This document shows, piece by piece, positions 36,305 to 46,780 of a stretch of 64,000 bases of DNA (its first letter is position 1; each line of letters starts with the position of its first letter). This DNA is from Anas platyrhynchos. Its lineage: Eukaryota; Chordata; Aves; Anseriformes; Anatidae. The notes under the pieces are model-generated. The model ran no database searches. It was not told the DNA's origin and worked only from the letters and a program-made list of their open reading frames with translations. Where the stretch lies: assembly GCF_047663525.1 (NCBI RefSeq), contig NC_092587.1:196227501-196291500 (forward strand), written 5' to 3'. The position numbers and the translations under genes were made by a program.

Positions 36305-36384
36305 CTTTGGGAACACAGAACAATCAACTTCTACGAGAACATGAAAAACAGAAAATTGAACGTAAGCGATATAAGCAAAGACAG

Positions 36385-37064
36385 CTATAAAAAAAACAAA
36401 TATTGCTATAATGTTGTTGACAATTTTTTGTGTGAGCTTTCTTAAGCAGCCAGTTCAAATCATATTTGCCAGTAGATTTTACTGTGGAACCTGGATCTGC
36501 TGGTTTTGCAGATTATTTCCCATTTTCCTCACAATTACGACTTCCATTTTTTTCCATGCAGCCAGAAGAAAAAACAAAGCTTTTTTTCAGCCTGATACAT
36601 AGCCTGCCCCAAAGCCACTCTACTAAATAAGAAATAAATACATTTGTATTTGATCTTCAGATATTTTCATCCGTGAAAACACTGTCCTGAAATAAACCAA
36701 TAAAACCTTTTAAAAGATAGTTTTGTTATAGAAATCAAAGATGTTTTCACAGTGCACAATCCAGGTAGCACTAACACCAACATGAGGTAGCGTTACACCT
36801 GGAAACTTTTCAGTAACATAAATAAGTAATTCTTAGAAATAAACACACTTTCTAGTAACATAAATAACTGAAGCAATCAGGTGAGGTGGAAAAACACAAT
36901 AATTACCTATAAGATATTGTTAACACCGGGTTTTTGAGCCTGTGAATCCCAAGTTTGCTACAGGGTAAAGAGAGGACTTGGGCTCCTGTTAGCCATCCCT
37001 TACTGAGTTGTTGGAATAAGGAAGGAAGATTTCGAGTGCAAATCAGAAGAGGATTTAATATCGG
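36385..37064. other. First CEP295 intron, AT-rich part
   Basis: Between the non-coding first exon and the ATG exon. Nothing recognised except T-rich and A-rich tracts. Confidence 0.6.
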
Positions 37065-37140
37065 GAATCACAGAGTGGTTGGGGTAGGAAGGGATCTTTA
37101 CAGATCACCTCGTCCAATCCCTGCCATGGGCAGGCCCCTC
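37065..37140 (-). mobile_element. CR1 3' end at left edge of the promoter
   Basis: ATCACAGAGTGGTTGGGGTA, AGGAAGGGATCTTTACAGAT and CCCTGCCATGGGCAGG are the reverse complement of a CR1 3' end. The right boundary with the CpG island is not clear; the element may extend towards 37200. Confidence 0.8.
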
Positions 37141-37422
37141 TCTCACAGGCTGTGCCCAACGGCCGCACAGGGCACCCAGAGCACACCCAGCGATTAAAAC
37201 CAGCCAGGTTTCTCGGCAACGCCTCCAGGGAGACCAGGAGACCTTGAGACCTCCCCCCTCTCGCCGTAAATCTGCTTGGGACCCTCTCCAGCCCTTGGGA
37301 GCTGGGGCCAGGGCAGCTGGAGCACGCCGTGCTGAGGGGAAGCGAGGCGGAGGAGGAGAGACCTCTCCCTGTACTGCCCACCCGCCCGCCGCCGCCATTA
37401 GTGCGCAGCCCCCCGCACCTAC

Positions 37423-37470
37423 CCGCCGGCCGCCGCCGCTCGCCGCCAGCCAGCCAATCAGCGCGGGCGC
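37423..37470 (-). other. CEP295: Candidate non-coding first exon of CEP295, 3' boundary
   Basis: GCGG|GTAGGT on the minus strand at 37422/37423 is the best donor in the island. In human the CEP295 start codon is in the second exon. The 5' boundary (transcription start) is not determinable; the end given is a placeholder. Confidence 0.25.
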
Positions 37471-37590
37471 GGCGGGAAACGCAGCGCCCCGGCGGCGCTG
37501 GCCCTCCGCGCCTGCGCGCTGCTTCCCGCCGCTTCCCGCCGCAGCACGGCCGCGCAGGCGCAGTTGCGCCCGGCCGCGGGCAGCCCTGAA

Positions 37591-37612
37591 GGGGGAGGAG
37601 GAGGAGGGGGGG
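37591..37612 (+). other. G-rich tract, possible G-quadruplex
   Basis: GGGGGAGGAGGAGGAGGGGG plus two more G at the right margin of the CpG island. The G-runs could fold into a quadruplex when single-stranded. Confidence 0.5.
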
Positions 37613-37629
37613 CTCCATGTTCCCTCACA

Positions 37630-37733
37630 GCCCCCAGCCCATGGCGGGGGTGGGACTGAGTGGTTCTTAAGGTCCCTGCTCACCCAAACTGTTCTGTGAT
37701 CCCATAATTCAGTCATTCCATGATTCCAACCAT
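37630..37733 (+). mobile_element. CR1 3' end at right edge of the promoter
   Basis: CCCATGGCGGGGGTGGGACT, GGTTCTTAAGGTCCCTGCTC, CCCAAACTGTTCTGTGATCC and a degenerate ATTCCATGATTCC tail give a plus-oriented CR1 3' end. Opposite in orientation to the copy at 37065. Confidence 0.85.
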
Positions 37734-38360
37734 GAAGGTTTAGGTGTTGGCTCACCTGGTGATGACACAGATGGTGGAGAACCAAAGTTCAGCATTGCCT
37801 CTTGACCCACTAACTTCTCCAAGATTTAACTTAATTATTCCAACATGGCTTTGGGGTGTGCTGTACGAGTAAAAGGAGTAAATTTAGGCTCTGGTAGTGT
37901 AGCTGGTTGGGCAGCGCTGCTCTTCCTGTCTTCCAGGTGTGCTTACGGCTGGTTAAGTGGGTCTGTAACAGCAACCTCAACCTCCTAACTAGTACTGATC
38001 TTTTATAAGACACTTTTTAACTAATGGCCACGCATTTCAAGTCTGATACAATACTTGTTTGCTTCTTTGCTTTCATCCTTATGTTTTAGTTTTCTTTGTA
38101 AGAGTGACCATTTATTATATGCGTGAGACTTAGAGCAGTTGGGATTTGAAAGCAAAGTCATCTGATACCTGTGATTTATGAGGAACAACTTGTTATTCAC
38201 ACTGAGAGAAACAATTCTGCAGCGCAAAGGGATGGAGCAAGAGGGGCTGTGCGAGAGTAGTTCCTTGCATAGAATATTTTATTTTCCTAAGGTCTGAGCT
38301 GCTGCTGCAAGAAGGGGAGTAACTGATTGCAAAGGAGATAATAAATGGTCTTACGCTGAA
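37734..38360. other. Intergenic, no gene seen
   Basis: No exon, repeat family or RNA gene recognised. Short frames on both strands look like chance. Confidence 0.6.
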
Positions 38361-38680
38361 ATCATAGAACCACAGAATGGTTGGAAGGGACCTGAAATCC
38401 CACACATTTCCAACCCCCTGCCATGGGCAGGGACACCTCCCACCAGCCCAGGTTGCCCAAAGCCCCATCCAGCCTGGCCTTGAGCACCTCCAGGGATGGG
38501 GCATCCACAGCTTCTCTGGGCAGCCTGGGACAGGGCCTCACCACCCTCTGAGGGAAGAATTTCCTCCTAACCTCTAACCTAAATCTCCTCTCTTTTAGTT
38601 TAAAGACATTACACCTTGTCCAGTTTCTACACTCCCTCATAAAAGAGTCCTTCCCCATCTTTCCAGTAGTCCTCTAAATG
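38361..38680 (-). mobile_element. CR1 LINE 3' end
   Basis: Well-preserved reverse-oriented CR1: ACCACAGAATGGTTGGAAGG, CCCCCTGCCATGGGCAGGGA, CACCACCCTCTGAGGGAAGA and TCTTTTAGTTTAAAGACATT in the standard order. About 320 bp of 3' sequence. Confidence 0.94.
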
Positions 38681-39880
38681 TTAGTGCAATACACAAATTC
38701 TGTGGCAGTTTCCTCTAGAGAAAGGAAGAAGTAATTTTTTACTATAAGCTAACCAGCATAGTAAGCCATTATCCTGTGCCCTACAGGACTGAAATCAGGC
38801 GAGCTGAGATTACTTGGTAAAACTTAAATGCTGTGGTGCATTTGGATGCATGGCTGCACATGAAATACTCTGAAAATTACAGGATTGCAAAACAAAAGAC
38901 ACAGGCATAGGAAGGTTACACAGCAGTTAAATGTGCTTTCTTCCCTGTCTTCTGCATTTTAGTGCTAAACTGTCTTCTGATTCAAAGACTTTGTGCTATG
39001 GGATCAGTTAGGCAGACAATTTGCTTTCTATCAAACTTCCCACAAACTGCTGACTGTAATAGCTGCTACAAAGTTAACACCTGATTGTACATTAAAGACA
39101 CCCAGATGTTTCACAGTATGCACAGTGAATAAATTAAACTTGAGCAGTGTGCTTCCGAATGTGTTTTCCAGTCTCCTTATTGGATTTTTTTGTCCTTCAG
39201 CATTTTCATTATGGCAGTGCTCTCCACAATAACATCTCTTCTAAATAGCTTTATGCTGCAGGTCAACAGGTAAAAAAACAATTGAAGACAGTCTATTAAG
39301 ACAGTAATTGAGATTATAGATTTTAGAGTCCTCTACTTAGGAGATGTGAAAGAGGTCAAATATATGCTCTAGAATGATGGTATTGGAAAAAAGGCTTATG
39401 AAGCCTACGTGTGCTGGATAAGAACTTTATTTCAAGGGTGTTTCCTAGTCAACATATTGCAGAGTTATTTCTGCTGCCACCTAATTTACATACATAAAAA
39501 CTGGTATTTAGCAAACAGTCATTTTAATATGGTGACACTTTCCACTTTTTAATACACCTGTTTGCATTACAGTATTACAGGCCTCCATTAATTCCTTCCT
39601 CTTATGAAGTCGATGTGCTCCTTTTATAAAAGGTGATGGGCAATGCAGTGATGTTGGCACATCTAGCCAGGCATAGATAAAACTGGAGATCGTAGCTCCC
39701 CTGTGGTTCAACTACCAGTCATATTTCTCCTTGGGGGCACAGAAAGATACTTAGAGGAGTTATCTACATATTCTCAGAATAGTTAGGGGAAAATCGGAAT
39801 ATATTTTCAAGACAGAATTCATTCTGTATGTAAAAAAAAAAAACATGTCCTGCAGAGTGAATCTACTTGAAAACACACAC

Positions 39881-39924
<44 letters not shown>

Positions 39925-41064
39925 TTGTGTGTTTGAAGTTGAAGAGGGGTTGTATGACTGAAATCCATGGCTGAAGCAGCCTGCTGAGAGGAGCTGAAAG
40001 GGCAATACAAAAAATCCCCCAAAATCTTGAGGATGTCCACACATCCCTGTCACAGAGAATGCTTGTTGCAGATGCCCCCCTTGTGAGAGAGATGCTGGCA
40101 CAGGCATATTGCCTTGGTGTGTGTGCTTCATGGGTTGTTGTGTCTGGATATAAGATCTACCTGGAAATGAAAATCAGAAGGGAGTTGCCTTGAGTTGAAT
40201 GGATTATGGGCAGGGTGAATACCCAGCACCTGCATCTCTCTTACTGCCACCTGGGAGTGCTTGCTCCCTTCTTCACTAGAAATTCCTTGCTGGATGCTCA
40301 TGTCTCTCATTCTTACAGGGGAAGGATGGGCTTTGCAGGCTTTTCTGCATCTTTAGGGGGGAAGCACGGTTTATAGGTTTGCTGAGATCTGCTAATGGAA
40401 CAGTAAAACCACCCGTCAGCTCACCCTTGTGCAGGACTCGGCACCCTGCAAGAATTAACTATTCTCCTTGATAAACTCTGAAGAAAGAGCTTTAAAGAAG
40501 GTGTCAGATTCAGACACTAGCCCCCCCACTCCCTGCCCTCGGTGCTCCAGCACCTCATTAGACAGTAACACAGCTTTCTTGCTGATTACTGAAATACCCG
40601 AATAAAATAAGAGCTGCTCTCGGTTTGAATTGGCCATTCTCTGCATTCAGCATTCCTCAATGCCTCATAGCCTGTTATCATGTGGTCTTAAATGTTTTCC
40701 TATGGTTCATTTTGTTGCTATCTGTGATTGCTTCTCTCATGCTGTTTTATCTCTTTTAGCACCTGACAATGGATGTGTAATTATAATGACCACCAGGAAC
40801 TAGCAGGACTTGGTTTAACAAAGGTTTGTAATCCTCCAGATATACGGTCTCAAAACCACAGTTTGCTTTTGTTAAACAGTTTGCATTAAGTGCGATTTTT
40901 ACATGGAAGCTTTGCAAACACAGATGTTTCCCGATCTTTATGTTAGAGACTGACTAATACACCGTGTTCAGCCCATGCAAGCACAGCCTATAATAGTCTC
41001 TGCCTGAGATTGAGACTGTTTTTGGAGATAAATTTTCCTGACAGACATGGAAGAGTAGCTTTCA
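38681..41064. other. Intergenic, simple repeats only
   Basis: No gene supported. Contains a CA run leading into a (TA)15 run at 39891-39920. The 123-codon minus frame at 39760-40131 crosses this microsatellite and has no splice or family support. Confidence 0.6.
39891..39920. repeat. (AT)15 microsatellite
   Basis: Thirty bases of perfect alternating AT, preceded by a short CA/CAA tract at 39871-39890. Confidence 0.97.
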
Positions 41065-41070
41065 TTATTA

Positions 41071-41178
41071 GGAAAGGAAAAGGAAAAGGAAAAGGAAAAG
41101 GAAAAGGAAAAGGAAAAGGAAAAGGAAAAGGAAAAGGAAAAGGAAAAGGAAAAGGAAAAGGAAAAGGAAAAGGAAAAG
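41071..41178 (+). repeat. (AAAAGG)n polypurine array, about 17 copies
   Basis: About 103 bp of near-perfect 6-bp repeat, all purine on the plus strand. It creates artificial Gly-Lys frames on the plus strand and Phe-Ser or Phe-Pro frames on the minus strand. The tract is flanked by an exact 11-bp direct repeat TTATTAGGAAA at 41065-41075 and 41182-41192. The unit has mirror symmetry, so it could form triplex DNA. Confidence 0.97.
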
Positions 41179-41192
41179 TTCTTATTAGGAAA

Positions 41193-44100
41193 CCAACACG
41201 AACTGTATGCAATGCCCAATATCTGTCCCTGGGACTTTACCCAGAGTTCTTAAATGGGAAAAAGAGCCAGTCTTGGGATGGTAGGATTAGTACCAAAAAC
41301 GTGTAAGAACACATTTATTCATGTATGAAACTTGATGCTGTACGAGATTATTTTAAAATGAGCTCTCAAACTCTCAAACAAATGATCTCTCTCAAAGTTT
41401 GAAGCCAACAGAGCAGAGCTGAATTCAGGTTTCTCTACAGGACCCTTGTGTATTTACTGTTGTGTGTACCCGGTCTGTGTAGTTACTCAGAACTACCAGT
41501 GTATGCAGAATTCTACAGCACGAACTTGGTACGTGCACATTCATTTTACTAAAATTCCTGTAATCTGTGTTCAGCCTTTTAAAATATACAGAAACCATGC
41601 ATAGAATTTGCTGCAGTTGTTACAACGTGCATAGTAATTATGTTCACAAATGGGACAATTATGAGTTTACAGCTGGTCTTTGCCAGTTTTTACTAACTAC
41701 CTTGCCATATCTTGTTTTGCTAAAATTCACTTGTTTCTTCTTGTAATATCTACTTTTATTCAATTTCTGAGCCTAAACTGAACATTACTTGCTCTATTGC
41801 AGGTACTTTCAAGCAGAAAATAGAACGGTGCTGAGTTTTCTGGTATTTTCTTTAAGTAGTGGATTCTACTCCAGCAAGATGTATTGAGTAGTTTAAAATT
41901 TTACCTTGCAGAAAAAGACCTCTTTATATAATTAAAAATGTTTGTTTGGTTTATTTAAATTTGTTTATTTTAGTCCCATGTGGGGTAAGCAGCATATTTT
42001 CAGAATGTAGACATATGAAACTGGGAGAAAACTATTTTTTTTTCTAATTTTAAAATGATTACTTCTTCTCTAACCTAATTTGGCTTGATTTGTACTGTTT
42101 GCCTCCTCCGTTTCATTGCTTATGTTTATTACATGGAGGAAGACTAGCAGAAGCAATCAGAAACAGCCAGTGGAGAATGGTTTTTGACATGAACTCTCTC
42201 TTGGCATCGTCCAGCACATGGAGCATATATTGAAAAGTGTCTGCTGAAGTTTCCACAAGCTTCAGATTCTCTCAGAAGTGCATCCAAATGCTGTGTAGTA
42301 AGCAATAAAATTCATGTGATAACACTTTGAACAATAGCTTAAGGCTTCAATTGCTGAAGGAAAGGTTAAAAGTTCTGGATGAAATCATTAAAAAAAAAAA
42401 AAAAAGTTCTGCCAGTATAATGAGTGATGGAAAGAGTTCAATCAGAATTGCTTTTGAGGTCTCAATTGTCATTTAAGCATAAAGCAACTAACACTGTGTC
42501 CTAGGTGCTCCCTTTCCTAACTGCTGGTTCCTGCCATCTCTGACAACTTCTGCACTGAGTGACATGCAAAGTAAGATATAAAATATGGGTTCCTCTCAAA
42601 AAATGGACATGACATTATCCTCAGATATCTGTTAAAATATCATAATACTCTTTATGAAATACCAGCAGAATATTCACAGTGGTAAGAGTGGATCCTGGCT
42701 TGATCAAGTCCTTTACAGTCTGAATCAAACAGACTATATGATCAGACAGACCTGTGATGTACCAAATTATGGGTCTATCACAAATTAGCTTTGATGTTTT
42801 CTTCAGTAGAAAGAAACTGATTATATAGATGGAGTCATTAAGAGGCTTTATGGAAGAAATGCATTTCAAAGAGAAACTTACAAAAGAAGAAGTTGGTAAA
42901 GAAAAATTTACAAGGGGTGAGAATGAATTTGCACTTGGAAAAAGCTGCAAAGGGTGAACAAACTAGTATTTAGAAGAAATCAGTGAACACGGAACAGTGA
43001 ATTATTAGTTCTTCTTGCTCCCATTTTGCTCCCATTTTGCTCTTTTTGACAGAAACCAATCTCTCTACAGACACGGAGACAATTTTCTGCTGTGATTTTA
43101 CTAAATAATAGGGAAACCAAGGAGGGATCAAAGAACAAAGGGTCATTAGTGACTGAAAGGAGGTAAATTTAGAATAAAATCTGGGAGGAGACAATGTGGA
43201 AGGGAAGCTGGTTCATGACTTAGATGCTGGTTTGGTAAACTGGAAATCTGAGCTTCAGTTTCCTGTGATACCGTAGATTTTTGGGCATGTAATCTTGGCT
43301 TAGTCTCTTAGAGCCTGATCTGATAAATTCAACTGAGTCCCAGAATCCTGATTTAGAAAAGCCTAGCTAAGCTGATGAAGTCTAGAAGACAGCATTTTTT
43401 AATCCTGAAAGTCCCCGAGCTTCTAGATTTGCTCACCTTTACATGCTCAAGCTGTTCTGATATCAGCTGTTTGGTTGAGGGTGAACAACTTAGAACCTAA
43501 ACTTGAACGAGATCAGAAATTACATTTTTTGGGGGGTATAGGTTGACACCTAGTATACTCAAAACACAGGTAACACTTCAACTGCACAGGGTCTGCACAA
43601 AACATGCTGCTGTATTCCTTTGTGATTGGGCAGAAGAAGTGACTGGAGACCAGGCCTCCCATTTTCCATGCTTTTGTCTGAAAAACCTGATTACAGAGTC
43701 ATCTGCTCAATTTCTCCATGGCCAAATTAATACTGGATTATTATTTGCTCAGTGACAGGAAAAGGCAGACGATCCTCACTAGCCTGCTTTCCTAGAAAGA
43801 GCTATACCTGATGGTTAGACCATCTCTGTGAGAGTTGACTCTGAGCTGTATGGAAAAACATCAAATAAATCATTGAATCTTTCCTCCTCCCTCCACAAGG
43901 GCTGTAGCCACCAAACTGCTGTTAAGTAATGCAGTTCCTACCATCTACTCCTCTTAGGGGAAAAAAAAACAAACAAAAAAAAAAACAAACCTTTGCTCAG
44001 CTTTTTTTGAAGACATGGGTTCCTATATTTAGTAGAGATTTGAGGCTAAAGGTGTATTTTCTGAAAAGTATATCCCTACAGGTCTGAGATTTAAGCTGTA

Positions 44101-44982
44101 TTCCTTTTGTTAGCAGTTCCTATCAGCTAGTTGTAGGTAGCTGCAGCTTTGACTTTAAGTGGCTGCCTAAAAGTGTTCTCACATCCTTAGATCATACCTT
44201 GAATTTCCTATAAAGTCTAGATGCTGCACAGGAAGCAGACATACCCACCAGTGTGATCCTATATCAGCCCTAAAAGTGGAGCCTTCTATTGAATTAGTCC
44301 CTTTGATTCAGATAATAAAATAATACTGAAATCAGTGAAGGGGACAGAAGCATTAGTGGAGAAAGACATAGGTAGCAGTATTATTTGCCCCAGTAATGTC
44401 CTTGGTAAAGGAAAAACATTTTTTTCCCACTGGCCCAATAAAATTACCTCAATCTATTTCCTTGGGTGATCAATGCTCATCTGGATTTTTATCACTGTCC
44501 TTTTTAGAGGATAATTTAATTGTTTTACATTTATAGAGGCAAGGTAATAACCTTAGATTTACATAGAGCTAATTTCTTGCTTTGTGAGGGGGTTCTGCAG
44601 GATGTGAGCAATTAAGCTTCTGTGGGAGTATACAGGAAACATGATTAATGGATCAAAGAGACACCATCTAAGGGAAATGGGTATAATACCAAGGGAGATA
44701 ATGCTCCGTTTCATAATAGTTATGCAAATATGCCAAATGTTGGAGAATTCAATTAATATTTGACAAATTGATTTTCTGTGATGCAGAGTAAACACATACT
44801 GGGGAAAAAAATAAACCTCTATGGCATGTTATCTATCAGCTTCCTCTCATGCAGACAGGGTTGGCTGGTCAGGCATCTCATTCCACTGCAGGTGGCAAAG
44901 AAGAGCTAGGCGTGCATCAGCATCACACAGTGATACATTCTGGTTGAAAGAGATTGACCAAGGTTAAATTTCATGCACCCGA
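41193..44982. other. Intergenic, no gene seen
   Basis: AT-rich. Contains A tracts at about 42390 and 43966-43985 and an 11-bp tandem TGCTCCCATTT at 43016-43041. The 109-codon minus frame at 42621-42950 has no recognisable family or splice context. Confidence 0.6.
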
Positions 44983-45019
44983 GAGCAATCAGCACTTATT
45001 GTGCTGAGGTCTATTGCTC
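44983..45019. repeat. Bulged 13-bp hairpin
   Basis: Left arm GAGCAATCAGCAC pairs with GTGCTG and ATTGCTC around the loop TTATT, with a single 6-nt bulge AGGTCT on the right side. All 13 pairs are Watson-Crick. Confidence 0.8.
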
Positions 45020-45454
45020 AGGCCTCTGCTAAAAGCTAAATCTGATTCCTCATAAACAAGAAGTTGTTTCACAATAAAAGAGACAGAATTTACACAACAT
45101 TTATGTTCTTGGTGTTCTTTTTAAATTCTCTTACCTGTAAAACCAACATTTGTAGGAAAAAAAAAAAACAACATTTAAATAAGAACAGAATGCCTGAGCT
45201 ACTGCAAGTCACTCGGTTGGGACTCAAAAAGCCCGAGCCTCGTTTACCCAAGTATAAAATGAGGTTAATAGCAGTGAGATATATGGGTAATGACTCATTT
45301 AGGTAGCATAGTGATGGGAGATGCACAAATACCCAGATTTATAGAAAATAGAAGTTTCGTGTTCGCTTCCTAGTTTTCATACTGGTTATGTTATTTTAAG
45401 CTCTATTCTAAAGCATTCTGTTCATATACTGAAGATTTAATAAGAAGTTTCCTA

Positions 45455-45895
45455 AAACCACAGAATGGCTGAGGTTGGAAGGGACCTCTGGAGGTCATTG
45501 CTCCAGCCCCTGGCTTGGGAGGGTTGTTCCTCCCCAGGTGCAGGACTTTGTACTCATTGCACTTGAAGAGATTCTTGTCAGCCCCCCTCTCTAGCCTGAT
45601 GAGGTTCCCCTGGATGGCAGCAAGGCCTTCTGGAAGAGTCAGACACTCTTCTCAGTTTTATGTCATCTCTGGGTTTACTAAGGGTGCACTCAATCATCCA
45701 GATCATTAATAAAGATGTTAAACAGGACTGGACTCGGTATTGATCCCTGGGATACTCCACTTGTTACTGACCTCCAACTAGGTATTGTGTCACTGACTAC
45801 TACTCTCTGGGCCCAGCCATTCCGCCAGCATTTAATTCATGCAGGTAGAAAACAGCTCAAGCCAGTTGCTTTCTCCAAAATTCTTTTGCTAGTTG
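45455..45895 (-). mobile_element. CR1 LINE fragment, 3' end plus upstream part
   Basis: Reverse-oriented CR1: CACAGAATGGCTGAGGTTGG, AAGGGACCTCTGGAGGTCAT, then GATGAGGTTCCCCTGGATGG, GTATTGATCCCTGGGATACT and CTCTGGGCCCAGCCATTCCG. These are the standard CR1 3' segments in order. Confidence 0.92.
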
Positions 45896-45989
45896 TTTAG
45901 TCGTTATACTCAATGATGGGTTGTGCCAGATATGCATTCCCCTCCGTGATGGTGTAGATAACTGAGGGAGACATACTTACCCTTTTAAT

Positions 45990-46780
45990 CACAGAATCAT
46001 GGAATTTCCCAACTTAGAAGGGAGCCACAAGGATTATCAAGTTCAGCTCCTGGCTCCACACAGCACCACCCCAAAATCACACCCTATGTCTGAGAGCGTT
46101 GTCCAAACACTTCTGGAACTCTGGCAGCTCGGTGCTGTGCTCACTGCCCTGGGGAGCCTGTCCCAGTGCCCGACCACCATCTGGGTGCAGAACCTTTCCC
46201 TAGGCCCCAGCCTGACCCTCCCCTGTCCCCGCTCCATGCCGTTCCCTCGGGTCCCGTCGCTGTCCCCAGAGAGCAGAGCTCAGCGCCTGCCCCTCCACTC
46301 CCCTCGTGAGGGAGCTGCAGGCCGCCATGAGGCCTCCCCTCAGCCTGCTCTGCTCTGGGCTGAACAAACCAAGGGAACTCAGCTGCTTCCCATAAATCTT
46401 CTAGACCCTTCACCATCTTCTCAGTCTTCTTTTGGACACTCTAATAGTTTCATGTCCTTCTTATACTGTGGCACCCAAAACTGTACACAGTGTTTGAGAT
46501 GAGGCCACACCAGCGCAGAGCTTCCCTAGCTCTTCCCTAGCTCCCGACTAGCGATGCCGTGCCTGATGCACCCCAGGGTACGGTTGGCCCTCCTGGCTGC
46601 CAGGGCACACTGCTGGCTCATGTTCAGCTTGCTGTTGACCAGAACCCCAGATCCTTTTCTGTGGGGCTGCTCTCCAGCCTCTCTTCCCTCAATCTGTACG
46701 TATATCCATGATTATGCTGTTGCAGGTGCAGAATCTGGCATTTGCTCTTTTTCAACTTAATGCCCATCAACAACTCCCAG
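45990..46780 (-). mobile_element. CR1 LINE fragment, second subfamily
   Basis: A separate reverse-oriented CR1 of about 790 bp: CACAGAATCATGGAATTTCC at its 3' end, then CTGGGCTGAACAAACCAAGG, GGTACGGTTGGCCCTCCTGG and GGCACACTGCTGGCTCATGT. The frames of 167 and 91 codons here are CR1 sequence, not host genes. Confidence 0.9.

Larger units (their letters stand above)
37230..37620 (-). promoter_or_regulatory. CEP295: CpG-island promoter of CEP295
   Basis: Very CpG-dense, unlike anything else in the window. Contains a CCAAT box in NF-Y context (AGCCAATCAG, 37452-37461), an E2F-like GGCGGGAAA (37471-37479), a tandem pair GCTTCCCGCC (37521-37540) that also fits E2F, and two NRF1-like sites in inverted orientation (GCGCCTGCGC 37508-37517; GCGCAGGCGC 37552-37561). 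These are typical of cell-cycle centrosome genes. There is no TATA box. The island could also fire to the right, but no plus-strand gene was found. Confidence 0.8.

Noticed and set aside
37055..37785. Long frames of 187, 226 and 151 codons over the CpG island
   Set aside because: High GC removes stop codons by chance. They read through CR1 ends and promoter motifs, in several frames at once, with no recognisable protein.
40968..41306. Gly-Lys, Phe-Ser and Phe-Pro repeat proteins
   Set aside because: All are translations of the AAAAGG microsatellite in different frames.
45999..46502. 167-codon plus-strand frame
   Set aside because: It is the antisense of a CR1 element.
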